From an uncultured Rhodospirillales bacterium (GTDB taxonomy: Bacteria > Pseudomonadota > Alphaproteobacteria > Acetobacterales > Acetobacteraceae): DNA of 5,804 nt. The position numbers and the translations under genes were made by a program. Location of the stretch: the NCBI GenBank assembly GCA_903844785.1, contig CAIMVB010000495.1:1-5804 (forward strand), read 5' to 3'. Position 1 is the first letter of the stretch. Each line of letters starts with the position of its first letter. Below are positions 1 through 5,804 of the stretch, in pieces. Under the pieces are notes generated by a model, which saw only the letters and a list, made by a program, of their open reading frames with translations, was not told where the DNA came from and made no database searches.

Positions 1-565
1 CGGCAAATCGGCCAGACGCCTTGTCCACAATAAGCGCATCCGGGTCCCAGGCATCCCAATGGCCCAACACGATTTCAACGAATTCATCGGCGCGGTCATA
101 GCGCCGGTCGTGGTCCATCATCTCATCATGGCCCATATTGGCCGCTTCGCCGTCATTGAGTGATGTCACCACATTCCAGGCCGCGCGCCCCGCGCTCATG
201 AGATCCAGCGTCTGCATGGTACGCGCGACATGGAAGGGCTCGTAATAGGTGGTGGAAGCGGTGGAGCCGAGGCCGAGGCGGGAGGTAACCGCCGCCATCA
301 TGGTCAGTGTCACGATGGGATCAAGCTTCACGCAGCGAATGCCGTGTTCCACCGTATGGTGATGGTCATTGCCATAGCGATCCGGCATGGAAAGCCGGTC
401 ATCAAAAAAGCCGAGGTCAAATTTCCCGGCTTCCAGGATGCGGGCGATTTCCTGGTAGAAATCAGCGGTCAGAAAATCCGTGCGCGAAAGCGGGTGCCGC
501 CAGGAACTGGCGTAATTAGTGCAATTCTGCGCCTGCATGAAGCCGACAAGATGCATTTGCCGCAT
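1..565 (-). CDS. LLM-class flavin-dependent monooxygenase, NtaA/SnaA/DszA type (3' end outside window)
   Basis: The first 188 codons of a bacterial luciferase-like (TIM-barrel) monooxygenase are visible. Seen in the translation: SWRHP at residues 21-25, FDLGFFDDRL at 49-58, SRLGLGSTAST at 95-105 followed by YYEPFHVAR, and AWNVVTSLND at 129-138, then an acidic RYDRADEFVEI stretch near 156-165. These blocks are characteristic of the nitrilotriacetate/pristinamycin/dibenzothiophene-sulfone monooxygenase branch. Such enzymes are cytosolic and use FMNH2 from a separate flavin reductase plus O2 to oxidise small organic substrates. Family members are usually about 430-460 residues, so roughly 40% is shown. 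The substrate cannot be read from this part. The ATG at 565 is chosen because GGGG (577-574) lies 8 bases upstream; a second ATG at 556 has no such signal. It follows pgk by 76 bases with no clear terminator, so read-through from the sugar-phosphate operon is possible. No reductase gene is in view. Confidence 0.88.
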   Translation of the reverse strand, partial: MRQMHLVGFMQAQNCTNYASSWRHPLSRTDFLTADFYQEIARILEAGKFDLGFFDDRLSMPDRYGNDHHHTVEHGIRCVKLDPIVTLTMMAAVTSRLGLGSTASTTYYEPFHVARTMQTLDLMSAGRAAWNVVTSLNDGEAANMGHDEMMDHDRRYDRADEFVEIVLGHWDAWDPDALIVDKASGRFA

Positions 566-641
566 GGTCTGTTCCCCACCCGTTGTTCAGGGTGAGTTTT
601 GCACCTTGGCGGTCAGCGTCAACCTATTCTGACAGGAGTCA
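566..641 (-). other. pgk to monooxygenase intergenic gap with weak inverted repeats
   Basis: This 76-base spacer holds two short inverted repeats. One is GTCAG/CTGAC (633-629 with 616-612, 12-base loop) just after the pgk stop. The other is CACCC/GGGTG (594-590 with 581-577, 8-base loop), which abuts the GGGG ribosome binding site of the monooxygenase. Neither is followed by a T-run on the minus strand, so neither looks like an intrinsic terminator. A TTGACG hexamer (622-617) resembles a -35 element, but no good -10 lies 16-18 bases downstream. Whether the monooxygenase has its own promoter is undecided. Confidence 0.35.
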
Positions 642-1829
642 TCACCCCAGCGCCGCGACCCCCGGCAGTTCCTTGCCTTCCAGCCATTCCAGGAAGGCGC
701 CCCCGGCCGTGGAGACATAGCTCATGCGTTCCAGAACGCCGGCATGGCGCAGCGCCGCCACTGTATCCCCGCCACCGGCGATGGATTTCAAGGCGCCGGA
801 TTGCGTCAGCGCCGCCACGCTCTGCGCCGCCGCCACCGTTGCCGCATCGAAGGGCGCCGTTTCAAACGCGCCGAGGGGGCCGTTCCAGACCAGGGTTGAG
901 GCAGCACGCAGCCGCGCTTCCAGGGCTGAGACGCTTTGCGGGCCGACATCCAGCGCCATCATGGCCGCCGGCACGCCATCCACACCGACCGTCCGGGTGG
1001 GCGGATTGGCGCGGAATTCCTCGGCGACCACCAGATCAACCGGCAGCAAAATCTCGCAATTCGCCGCCTTGGCCTGATCCATGATCTGGCGCGCCGTTTC
1101 GTGCATTTCGGCTTCTTGCAGGGACTTGCCCATGCCATGGCCCTGCGCGGCCAGGAAGGTATTGGCCATGGCGCCGCCAATAACCAGCACATCCACCTTA
1201 CTGCAAAGATTGCCCAGCAATTCAAGCTTGGTCGAAACCTTGGCACCACCCACAATCGCCACCACTGGCCGCGCCGGGTTACCCAGCGCCGCATCCAGCG
1301 CCTTCAATTCGGCTTCCATCAGCCGCCCGGCATAGGCCGGCAGCAGCCGCGCCACGCCTTCCGTACTGGCATGGGCGCGATGGGCGGCGGAGAACGCATC
1401 ATTCACAAAGGCATCGCCAAGCTTGGCGAGTGCGGCTGCCATGGCGGGGTCGTTCTTTTCCTCGCCGGCATGAAAGCGCGTGTTTTCCAAAAGCAGCACA
1501 CCGCCATCCGCCAGCGCGGCCACAGCGGCTTCCGCTTCTGCGCCCACGCAATCATCGCACCAGGCAACAGGACGGGCCAGCGCCGCGGCTAAGGCTTCCT
1601 GCATGGGCTTGAGCGACATTTCCGGTACGCGCTTGCCCTTGGGCCGGTCAAAATGGCTCAGCACCACCACGCGGGCGCCTTTTTGCGCCAATTCCGCGAT
1701 GGTGGGGCAAAGGCGTTCGATGCGCGTGCGGTCCGTGATGCGGCCATCCTTGACCGGCACATTCAAATCAGCACGCAGCAATACGCGCTGACCCTTGGCG
1801 GGAAGCGCATCAATCGTCTTGAAAGCCAT
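642..1829 (-). CDS. pgk: Phosphoglycerate kinase
   Basis: Cytosolic enzyme that interconverts 1,3-bisphosphoglycerate + ADP and 3-phosphoglycerate + ATP in glycolysis, gluconeogenesis or the Calvin cycle. The 395-residue length is normal for bacterial PGK, and both lobes are complete. N-terminal substrate lobe: LRADLNVP at 18-25 (D21, N23), R36 in [12 protein letters not shown] at 58-65, ENTRF at 115-119 and [13 protein letters not shown] at 143-155 (R151). Nucleotide lobe: VGGAKVSTK at 193-201 (K197, K201), GGAMANTF at 218-225, WNGPLGAFE at 315-323, GGGDT at 352-356 and STAGGAFLE at 373-381. The ATG at 1829 is supported by GAGG (1840-1837) 7 bases upstream. It is the third gene of tkt-gap-pgk, 54 bases after gap, and its leader contains a strong hairpin (1848-1872). 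The FDRP wording in place of the commoner LGRP lies in the substrate-lobe loop; I read it as lineage variation, not loss of function. Confidence 0.98.
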   Translation of the reverse strand: MAFKTIDALPAKGQRVLLRADLNVPVKDGRITDRTRIERLCPTIAELAQKGARVVVLSHFDRPKGKRVPEMSLKPMQEALAAALARPVAWCDDCVGAEAEAAVAALADGGVLLLENTRFHAGEEKNDPAMAAALAKLGDAFVNDAFSAAHRAHASTEGVARLLPAYAGRLMEAELKALDAALGNPARPVVAIVGGAKVSTKLELLGNLCSKVDVLVIGGAMANTFLAAQGHGMGKSLQEAEMHETARQIMDQAKAANCEILLPVDLVVAEEFRANPPTRTVGVDGVPAAMMALDVGPQSVSALEARLRAASTLVWNGPLGAFETAPFDAATVAAAQSVAALTQSGALKSIAGGGDTVAALRHAGVLERMSYVSTAGGAFLEWLEGKELPGVAALG

Positions 1830-1836
1830 GATGGAA

Positions 1837-1840
1837 CCTC
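1837..1840 (-). promoter_or_regulatory. pgk ribosome binding site
   Basis: GAGG on the minus strand lies 7 bases before the pgk ATG at 1829. It is 7 bases downstream of the gap-pgk hairpin stem end (1848), separated by a C-rich CCCTGCC stretch, so folding of the leader could influence its access. Confidence 0.7.
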
Positions 1841-1847
1841 GGGCAGG

Positions 1848-1872
1848 GGGGCAGCACGTATCGCGCTGCCCC
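1848..1872 (-). repeat. Perfect 8-bp inverted repeat (intercistronic hairpin) between gap and pgk
   Basis: On the transcribed strand GGGGCAGC (1872-1865) and GCTGCCCC (1855-1848) are exact reverse complements flanking a 9-base loop, GCGATACGT. After one mismatch the loop can add two more pairs (G1863-C1857, C1862-G1858). With seven of eight pairs G-C, this should be a stable RNA hairpin. It lies in the 54-base gap after the gap stop codon and ends 7 bases before the pgk GAGG. The bases that follow are C-rich, not U-rich, so it does not fit a Rho-independent terminator. Likely roles, by inference, are 3'-end protection of tkt-gap mRNA, an RNase processing site, or partial attenuation that sets gap against pgk output. 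Confidence 0.75.
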
Positions 1873-1883
1873 GTAACACCAAA

Positions 1884-2900
1884 TCAAAGGGAGCCGAACA
1901 ACGCCGCAGTATCGCTCATGCGGTTCGAAAAGCCCCATTCATTGTCATACCAGGACAGCACGCGCACCAACCCGCCATCCACCACCTGCGTCTGCGTTGC
2001 ATCAAAGGTGGAAGAAGCGGGATTATGGTTGAAATCAATGCTGACCAGCGGTTCGGTATTATAGCCAAGAATACCCTTCAATTCGCCCTCAGCCGCCGCC
2101 TTCATCGCGGCATTCACAGCCTCCTTCGTCACGCCTTCCTTGGCGGGCACGAAATCAAGCGATACGAGCGAGACATTGGGTGTGGGGATGCGAATGGCCG
2201 TGCCATCCAGCTTGCCCTTCAGTTCCGGCATCACCAGGCCCACGGCCTTGGCCGCGCCGGTGGAAGTAGGGATCGCGGAAACGGCGGCCGCGCGCGCGCG
2301 GTGCAGATCCTTATGCAGCGTATCAACCGTGTTCTGATCGCCCGTATAGGCGTGGATGGTCACCATATAGCCGCGCAGAATGCCGAAATTCTCATGCAGC
2401 ACCTTGGCCACAGGCGCCAGGCAATTGGTGGTGCAGGACGCGTTGGAAATCACCGTCATGTCTTTCGTCAGCGTCTTGTGATTGACGCCATAGACAATGG
2501 TGGCATCCGCATTATCGCCAGGGGCAGAGATCACCACCTTGCGCGCACCCGCCGTGATCAGCGCGGAGGCCTTTTCCTTGCTGGTGAAAATGCCGGTGCA
2601 TTCCAGGGCGACATCAACGCCCTGGAAGGGCACCTTGGTCGGGTCGCGTTCGGCGCTGACGGTAATGGGCGCATAGGTGCGGCCATTGGCGGTGATGATG
2701 ATCTTATTGCCATCTACCGCCACTTCACCCGGGAAGCGGCCATGCACGCTGTCGTAGCGGAACAGGTGCGCATTGGCTTCGACGCTACCCAGATCATTGA
2801 TCGCAACGCATTCTACATCGCGGCGATTGCTTTCAATCATCGCGCGCAACACCAGGCGCCCGATGCGCCCAAACCCATTAATGGCAACCTTGACGGCCAT
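1884..2900 (-). CDS. gap: Type I glyceraldehyde-3-phosphate dehydrogenase
   Basis: Cytosolic enzyme that oxidatively phosphorylates glyceraldehyde 3-phosphate to 1,3-bisphosphoglycerate, the substrate of the neighbouring pgk product. From the ATG at 2900 the protein is 338 residues, normal for the family. The Rossmann motif INGFGRIGR is at 7-15, N35-D36 ends the second strand, and [10 protein letters not shown] at 152-161 holds the catalytic C156. TIHAYTGDQ has the catalytic H183, [10 protein letters not shown] is at 211-220, R237 lies in AIRIPTPN, and [12 protein letters not shown] at 316-327 carries the nicotinamide-contacting N320. The conserved Asp (D36) and the absence of the Ala-Ser pair at 194-195 (here Thr-Leu) suggest NAD rather than NADP preference; this is inference. 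The start is fixed by AAGGA (2912-2908) with a 7-base spacer. An in-frame TTG at 2918 would place the ribosome site inside the gene and is rejected. The gap to the tkt stop is 29 bases. Confidence 0.98.
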   Translation of the reverse strand: MAVKVAINGFGRIGRLVLRAMIESNRRDVECVAINDLGSVEANAHLFRYDSVHGRFPGEVAVDGNKIIITANGRTYAPITVSAERDPTKVPFQGVDVALECTGIFTSKEKASALITAGARKVVISAPGDNADATIVYGVNHKTLTKDMTVISNASCTTNCLAPVAKVLHENFGILRGYMVTIHAYTGDQNTVDTLHKDLHRARAAAVSAIPTSTGAAKAVGLVMPELKGKLDGTAIRIPTPNVSLVSLDFVPAKEGVTKEAVNAAMKAAAEGELKGILGYNTEPLVSIDFNHNPASSTFDATQTQVVDGGLVRVLSWYDNEWGFSNRMSDTAALFGSL

Positions 2901-2907
2901 GAGATTT

Positions 2908-2912
2908 TCCTT
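2908..2912 (-). promoter_or_regulatory. gap ribosome binding site
   Basis: AAGGA on the minus strand lies 7 bases before the ATG at 2900. It is the best Shine-Dalgarno match in the window and decides the gap start against the upstream TTG at 2918. A run of seven T (2923-2917) followed by GGGG lies just upstream in the tkt-gap spacer, with no adjacent strong stem, so it is not called a terminator. Confidence 0.8.
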
Positions 2913-2929
2913 CCCCAAAAAAACCGAAA

Positions 2930-4969
2930 TCAGACACCAAGCCGCTTGCGTACGGCTTCAACCACGGCTTCCGGCGTAATGCCGAAATGCTTGAACAATT
3001 CATCGGCCGGCGCTGAAGCGCCAAAGCCCGCCATGCCAATGAAAACCCCACCCTCACCAAGCCAGGCTTCCCAGCCAAAGCCGACCGCGGCTTCAATGCC
3101 AAAGCGTGGCGCCTGGCCCAAAACGCTGGCGCGATAGGCATCATCCTGCGCGGTGAAAATCTCCCAGCAGGGCAGGGAGACAACAGCGGTTGGAATGCCG
3201 GCCGCTTGCAGGGAATCGCGCGCGGTCATGGCCAGCGATACCTCGCTGCCCGTGGCAATCAGCGTTGCGCCGCGCGCGCCATCGGCTTCCGCCAGCACAT
3301 AGCCGCCGCGTGCAGAGCGATTCTCGGCCGTATCGGTGCGCAGCGTGGGCAGGTTTTGGCGCGAAAGCGCAAGCAGTGAAGGCCCATCAGCGCGGCGCAG
3401 GGCCAATTCCCAGCATTCCGCAGTTTCCATCGCATCCGCTGGGCGGAACACATGCACATTCGGCATGGCGCGGAAGGAAGCGATATGTTCCACCGGCTGA
3501 TGCGTCGGGCCATCTTCGCCAAGGCCGATCGAATCATGCGTCAGCACATGAATAACGCGCTGGCGCATCAGCGCGGCAAGCCGCACGGCGGGGCGCAGGT
3601 AATCGCTGAACACCAAAAACGTGCCGCTATAGGGGATGATGCCGCCATGCAGCGCCATGCCATTCATCGCGGCCGCCATGCCATGCTCACGCACGCCCCA
3701 ATGCACGAAGCGCCCGCTGAAATTGCCGGGCGCAATCGCGGGCACGCCCTTCACATTGGTATTGTTGGACCCGGTGAGGTCCGCCGACCCGCCAACCATT
3801 TCCGGCACGGAAGGCACCAGGGCTTCCAAAGCCTTCTGGCTGGAAACGCGAGTCGCCAGCTTGGGTTTGTCAGCCGCGATCTGGGCGCGGAGTGCCGACA
3901 ATGCCTCATTCCAGGCTTCCGGTAGGCGGCCCGCCATGGCGCGTTCAAATTCCGCGCGCTGCGGGTGCTTGGCGATGCGCTTCAGCCAGGAACGCCGTGC
4001 GCCGGCGCCGCGCCGCCCAGCATTTTCCCAAAGCGCCTTGATATCGGCAGGCACTTCAAAGGGCGCGGCATTCCAGCCAAGCGCCTGCTTGGCAGCGGCG
4101 GCTTCAGCAGCGCCCAAAGGCGCACCATGGCTGCCCGCCGTGCCCGCCTTGGTCGGCGCGCCAAGCCCGATAATGGTGCGGCAGGCAATCAGCGTCGGCT
4201 TGCGGTTGCGCATGGCCCAGGACATGGCGCCGGCCAATTCACCCGCATCATGCCCATCCACGCGCCGGACCGCCCAGCCATAAGCCTGAAAGCGCTTCAG
4301 CACATCTTCCGAGAAAGACAGCGCTGTATCGCCATCAATCGAGATATGATTGTCGTCCCAAAGCACCGTCAGCTTGGACAAGCCGTAATGGCCCGCAAGC
4401 GCTGCCGCTTCATGGGCGATGCCTTCCTGAAGATCGCCATCGGAAGCAATCACCCAGGTCCGGTGATCGACCAGGGAGGCACCAAAACGTGCCGCCATCA
4501 TGCGTTCCGCCATGGCCATGCCGACCGCGGTGGAAATACCCTGGCCGAGCGGGCCTGTGGTGGTTTCAATCGCCGGATGTTCGCCAAATTCTGGATGGCC
4601 GGCGGCGGGCGAATGCAGTTGGCGGAAGCGCTTCAGGTCATCCGCGCCCATGCCTTCATGGCCCGTCAGATGCAGCAGGGCGTAAAGCAGCATGGAACCA
4701 TGGCCGGCGGACAGCACGAAGCGGTCCCGATCCGGCCAGCGCGGGTCGGCCGCGTCATATTTCAGGAAACCGGCAAAAAGCGCGGTCGCGGCATCAGCCA
4801 TGCCCATGGGCATGCCGGGATGGCCGGATTTGGCTTGCTCAACTGCATCAATGGCCAAGGCGCGGATGGCATTGGCCATGCGGCGGGGGTCATCAAGCGG
4901 GCGGGCAAGAATGGCCGCCTGGGCGGCGAGCGCGGGGTTGGGCGCGTCGGGGGCGGCGATTGTGGCCAC
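2930..4969 (-). CDS. tkt: Transketolase
   Basis: Thiamine-diphosphate enzyme that moves two-carbon ketol units between sugar phosphates in the pentose phosphate and Calvin pathways; cytosolic. The 679 residues cover all three domains. Cofactor and catalytic positions match the E. coli enzyme by motif: SGHPG (H50), SAGHGS (H90), AGHPE (H125), TTGPLGQG (137-144), SDGDLQEG (D177) with N207 in DDNHIS, SHGAP (H281), R374, GGSADL (D397), REHG (catalytic E428), the F451/F454/Y457 thiamine pocket, H478, D486, H490 and R537. The usual GDG is SDG here, a wording I recall from other bacterial transketolases. The start is GTG at 4969, with AAGG (4984-4981) 11 bases upstream, rather far. An ATG at 4879 (residue 31) would begin where E. 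coli homologues align, but it lacks a ribosome site, so the 30-residue extension is kept with reservation. This is the first gene of the tkt-gap-pgk cluster. Confidence 0.97.
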   Translation of the reverse strand: MATIAAPDAPNPALAAQAAILARPLDDPRRMANAIRALAIDAVEQAKSGHPGMPMGMADAATALFAGFLKYDAADPRWPDRDRFVLSAGHGSMLLYALLHLTGHEGMGADDLKRFRQLHSPAAGHPEFGEHPAIETTTGPLGQGISTAVGMAMAERMMAARFGASLVDHRTWVIASDGDLQEGIAHEAAALAGHYGLSKLTVLWDDNHISIDGDTALSFSEDVLKRFQAYGWAVRRVDGHDAGELAGAMSWAMRNRKPTLIACRTIIGLGAPTKAGTAGSHGAPLGAAEAAAAKQALGWNAAPFEVPADIKALWENAGRRGAGARRSWLKRIAKHPQRAEFERAMAGRLPEAWNEALSALRAQIAADKPKLATRVSSQKALEALVPSVPEMVGGSADLTGSNNTNVKGVPAIAPGNFSGRFVHWGVREHGMAAAMNGMALHGGIIPYSGTFLVFSDYLRPAVRLAALMRQRVIHVLTHDSIGLGEDGPTHQPVEHIASFRAMPNVHVFRPADAMETAECWELALRRADGPSLLALSRQNLPTLRTDTAENRSARGGYVLAEADGARGATLIATGSEVSLAMTARDSLQAAGIPTAVVSLPCWEIFTAQDDAYRASVLGQAPRFGIEAAVGFGWEAWLGEGGVFIGMAGFGASAPADELFKHFGITPEAVVEAVRKRLGV

Positions 4970-5004
4970 GTGCTGGGGAACCTTGATGGCTGTGACTGGA
5001 CCCT

Positions 5005-5037
5005 GGGCGCTATAGGGCGCGGGGGCGCCTCAGGCAA
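5005..5037 (-). promoter_or_regulatory. Candidate sigma70-type promoter for tkt-gap-pgk
   Basis: On the minus strand TTGCCT (5037-5032) and TATAGC (5014-5009) are separated by exactly 17 bases. Each matches the sigma70 consensus at 4 of 6 positions. Transcription starting about 7 bases further on would leave a leader of roughly 30 bases before the GTG at 4969. The spacer contains the inverted repeat GGCGC-CCCC-GCGCC (5029-5016). On the plus strand GGGCGC occurs at 5005-5010, 5015-5020 and 5023-5028, the first two one helical turn apart and flanking the -10. These could be a regulator site or simple GC-rich bias. It lies in the only inter-gene gap over 100 bases, which is where an operon promoter is expected. 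No experimental support is available. Confidence 0.4.
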
Positions 5038-5074
5038 CCTTCGGGGGTCTCAGAAGGGGAGTTTGGCCGGCGGA

Positions 5075-5804
5075 TCAGGGGGCAAAAATGGTGAAAACGA
5101 AGGCCGCGGCCAATACCAGATGCACAATGCCCGACAGCATATTGGTCCGCCCTGTGCCGAAGGTGAGGATAGCCACGGCAAAACCCAGGACCAGCAATAT
5201 GGAATGGCCTTCAGATATGCCAAGCGCCAAGGGCTGACCATTCCACCAGGTCACCAGCGCTACCGCCGGCACCGTCAGGCCGATGGAGGCAACACCGCTG
5301 CCTAGCGCCAAGTTGATGGCCGATTGCATGCGGTTATGGGCCGCCGCGCGGAGCGCCGCGCCCGATTCGGGCAAGAGCACAATGGCAGCCACAATCACGC
5401 CCACAATCGCCGCCGGCGCGCCAAGGGCCGCGACGCCATCTTCCAGCGCGGGAGCCAGGCATTTGGCCAGCATGACCACGGATAACAGAGCAACGCACAT
5501 CAGCAGAAAGGAGATTAAAGCGAGCCGATTGCTCGGCCGTGCGTGGCTTTCAGCATTCCCATCATCGGGGGGTAGGAAATAATCGCGGTGGCGATTGGTC
5601 TGCACAAACAGGAAGGCCACGTAAAGCGCGATGCAGACCAGCGATACAAAGGCCAATTGGCTAAGGCTGTAATAGGGGCCCGGCGCGGAAATAACGTGAT
5701 TGGGTAGAACCAGAACCAGCACCGCCATCGGCATCAGCACCACCAGCAGCGCATTTGCGCCCGCGATGCGAAACTGGTTTTCGCGATGGATAAGCCCCCC
5801 AACC
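5075..5804 (-). CDS. chaA: Calcium/proton antiporter, ChaA/y4hA type of the CaCA family (5' end outside window)
   Basis: The C-terminal 243 or so codons of an inner-membrane cation/H+ exchanger are visible; the open frame continues without a stop to the window edge. A GTG at 5743 lies inside the gene and is not the start. Numbering from the first full codon (5803): hydrophobic segments lie near 14-34, 45-68, 94-113, 129-145, 160-187, 201-215 and 223-241, with a hydrophilic loop at 69-93. The second alpha-repeat of the CaCA superfamily is clear: VIVAAIVLLPESGAA (136-150) with the Pro-Glu pair, then QSAINLALGSGVASIGLTVP (160-179), the ion-binding Asn/Ser-rich helix. FVQTNRHRDYFLP (66-78) also recalls y4hA/ChaA proteins. 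The likely role is export of Ca2+ (perhaps Na+ or K+) in exchange for protons; the ion is not decided by sequence. It ends 105 bases before tkt and is probably a separate transcription unit. Confidence 0.88.
   Translation of the reverse strand, partial: VGGLIHRENQFRIAGANALLVVLMPMAVLVLVLPNHVISAPGPYYSLSQLAFVSLVCIALYVAFLFVQTNRHRDYFLPPDDGNAESHARPSNRLALISFLLMCVALLSVVMLAKCLAPALEDGVAALGAPAAIVGVIVAAIVLLPESGAALRAAAHNRMQSAINLALGSGVASIGLTVPAVALVTWWNGQPLALGISEGHSILLVLGFAVAILTFGTGRTNMLSGIVHLVLAAAFVFTIFAP

Noticed and set aside
230..595. 121-codon plus-strand frame opposite the monooxygenase
   Set aside because: The minus strand here encodes a clear luciferase-like monooxygenase N-terminus with family motifs throughout; the plus frame has none.
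594..622. Promoter for the monooxygenase using TTGACG at 622-617
   Set aside because: The -35-like hexamer is good, but at 16-18 base spacing the best -10 candidate (AAAACT) matches only 3 of 6 positions.
2901..2918. Six-residue N-terminal extension of GAPDH from a TTG at 2918
   Set aside because: It would bury the AAGGA ribosome site inside the coding region, and family members begin at the [18 protein letters not shown] start at 2900.
1653..3137. 494-codon open frame on the plus strand opposite gap and parts of pgk and tkt
   Set aside because: It lies antisense to three well-supported enzymes, its translation shows no recognisable family, and it crosses two gene boundaries. GC-rich codon usage on the minus strand removes stops from antisense frames.
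5038..5057. Terminator after the antiporter gene from the CCTTC/GAAGG inverted repeat
   Set aside because: The stem is only 5 bp with a 10-base loop and there is no T-run after it on the minus strand.
3965..5305. 446-codon open frame on the plus strand opposite tkt and chaA
   Set aside because: It is antisense to the transketolase and antiporter genes and spans their gap; composition is Gly/Arg/His-rich shadow coding with no recognisable domain.
5075..5743. Antiporter starting at GTG 5743
   Set aside because: The same frame stays open to the window edge with family-like sequence (GLIHRENQFRIAGANALL), so the GTG is internal and the gene is simply truncated by the window.

Overview
The window looks like chromosomal DNA from a GC-rich alphaproteobacterium. 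An Acetobacterales/Rhodospirillales-type organism is my best guess. This rests on the tkt-gap-pgk gene order, on the wording of the PGK C-terminus ([18 protein letters not shown]) and of the GAPDH ([17 protein letters not shown]), and on GC-rich third codon positions. The taxon is an inference, because no search was possible. All five genes lie on the minus strand, so transcription runs from high to low coordinates. Coding density is high and no stretch over about 105 bases lacks a gene.

In transcription order: (1) 5804-5075 is the C-terminal two thirds of a CaCA-family Ca2+/H+ antiporter (ChaA/y4hA type), cut at its 5' end by the window edge. (2) 5074-4970 is a 105-base gap holding a candidate sigma70-type promoter. 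(3) 4969-2930 encodes transketolase. (4) 2900-1884 encodes glyceraldehyde-3-phosphate dehydrogenase. (5) 1829-642 encodes phosphoglycerate kinase. (6) 565-1 is the N-terminal part of an NtaA/SnaA/DszA-type flavin-dependent monooxygenase, cut at its 3' end by the window edge.

The core is a compact tkt-gap-pgk operon with gaps of 29 and 54 bases. Its enzymes interconvert pentose, triose and hexose phosphates and serve glycolysis, gluconeogenesis, the pentose phosphate route and, in autotrophs, the Calvin cycle. Nothing in the window shows which of these dominates, and no RuBisCO, phosphoribulokinase or aldolase gene is visible. The most distinctive non-coding element is a perfect 8-bp inverted repeat in the gap-pgk gap, just upstream of the pgk ribosome binding site. 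It has no U-tract, so it is more likely an intercistronic stability or processing hairpin than a terminator.

I found no convincing novel system, mobile element, CRISPR array, tRNA or rRNA. The long plus-strand reading frames opposite tkt, gap and pgk are best explained as shadows of GC-rich codon usage.
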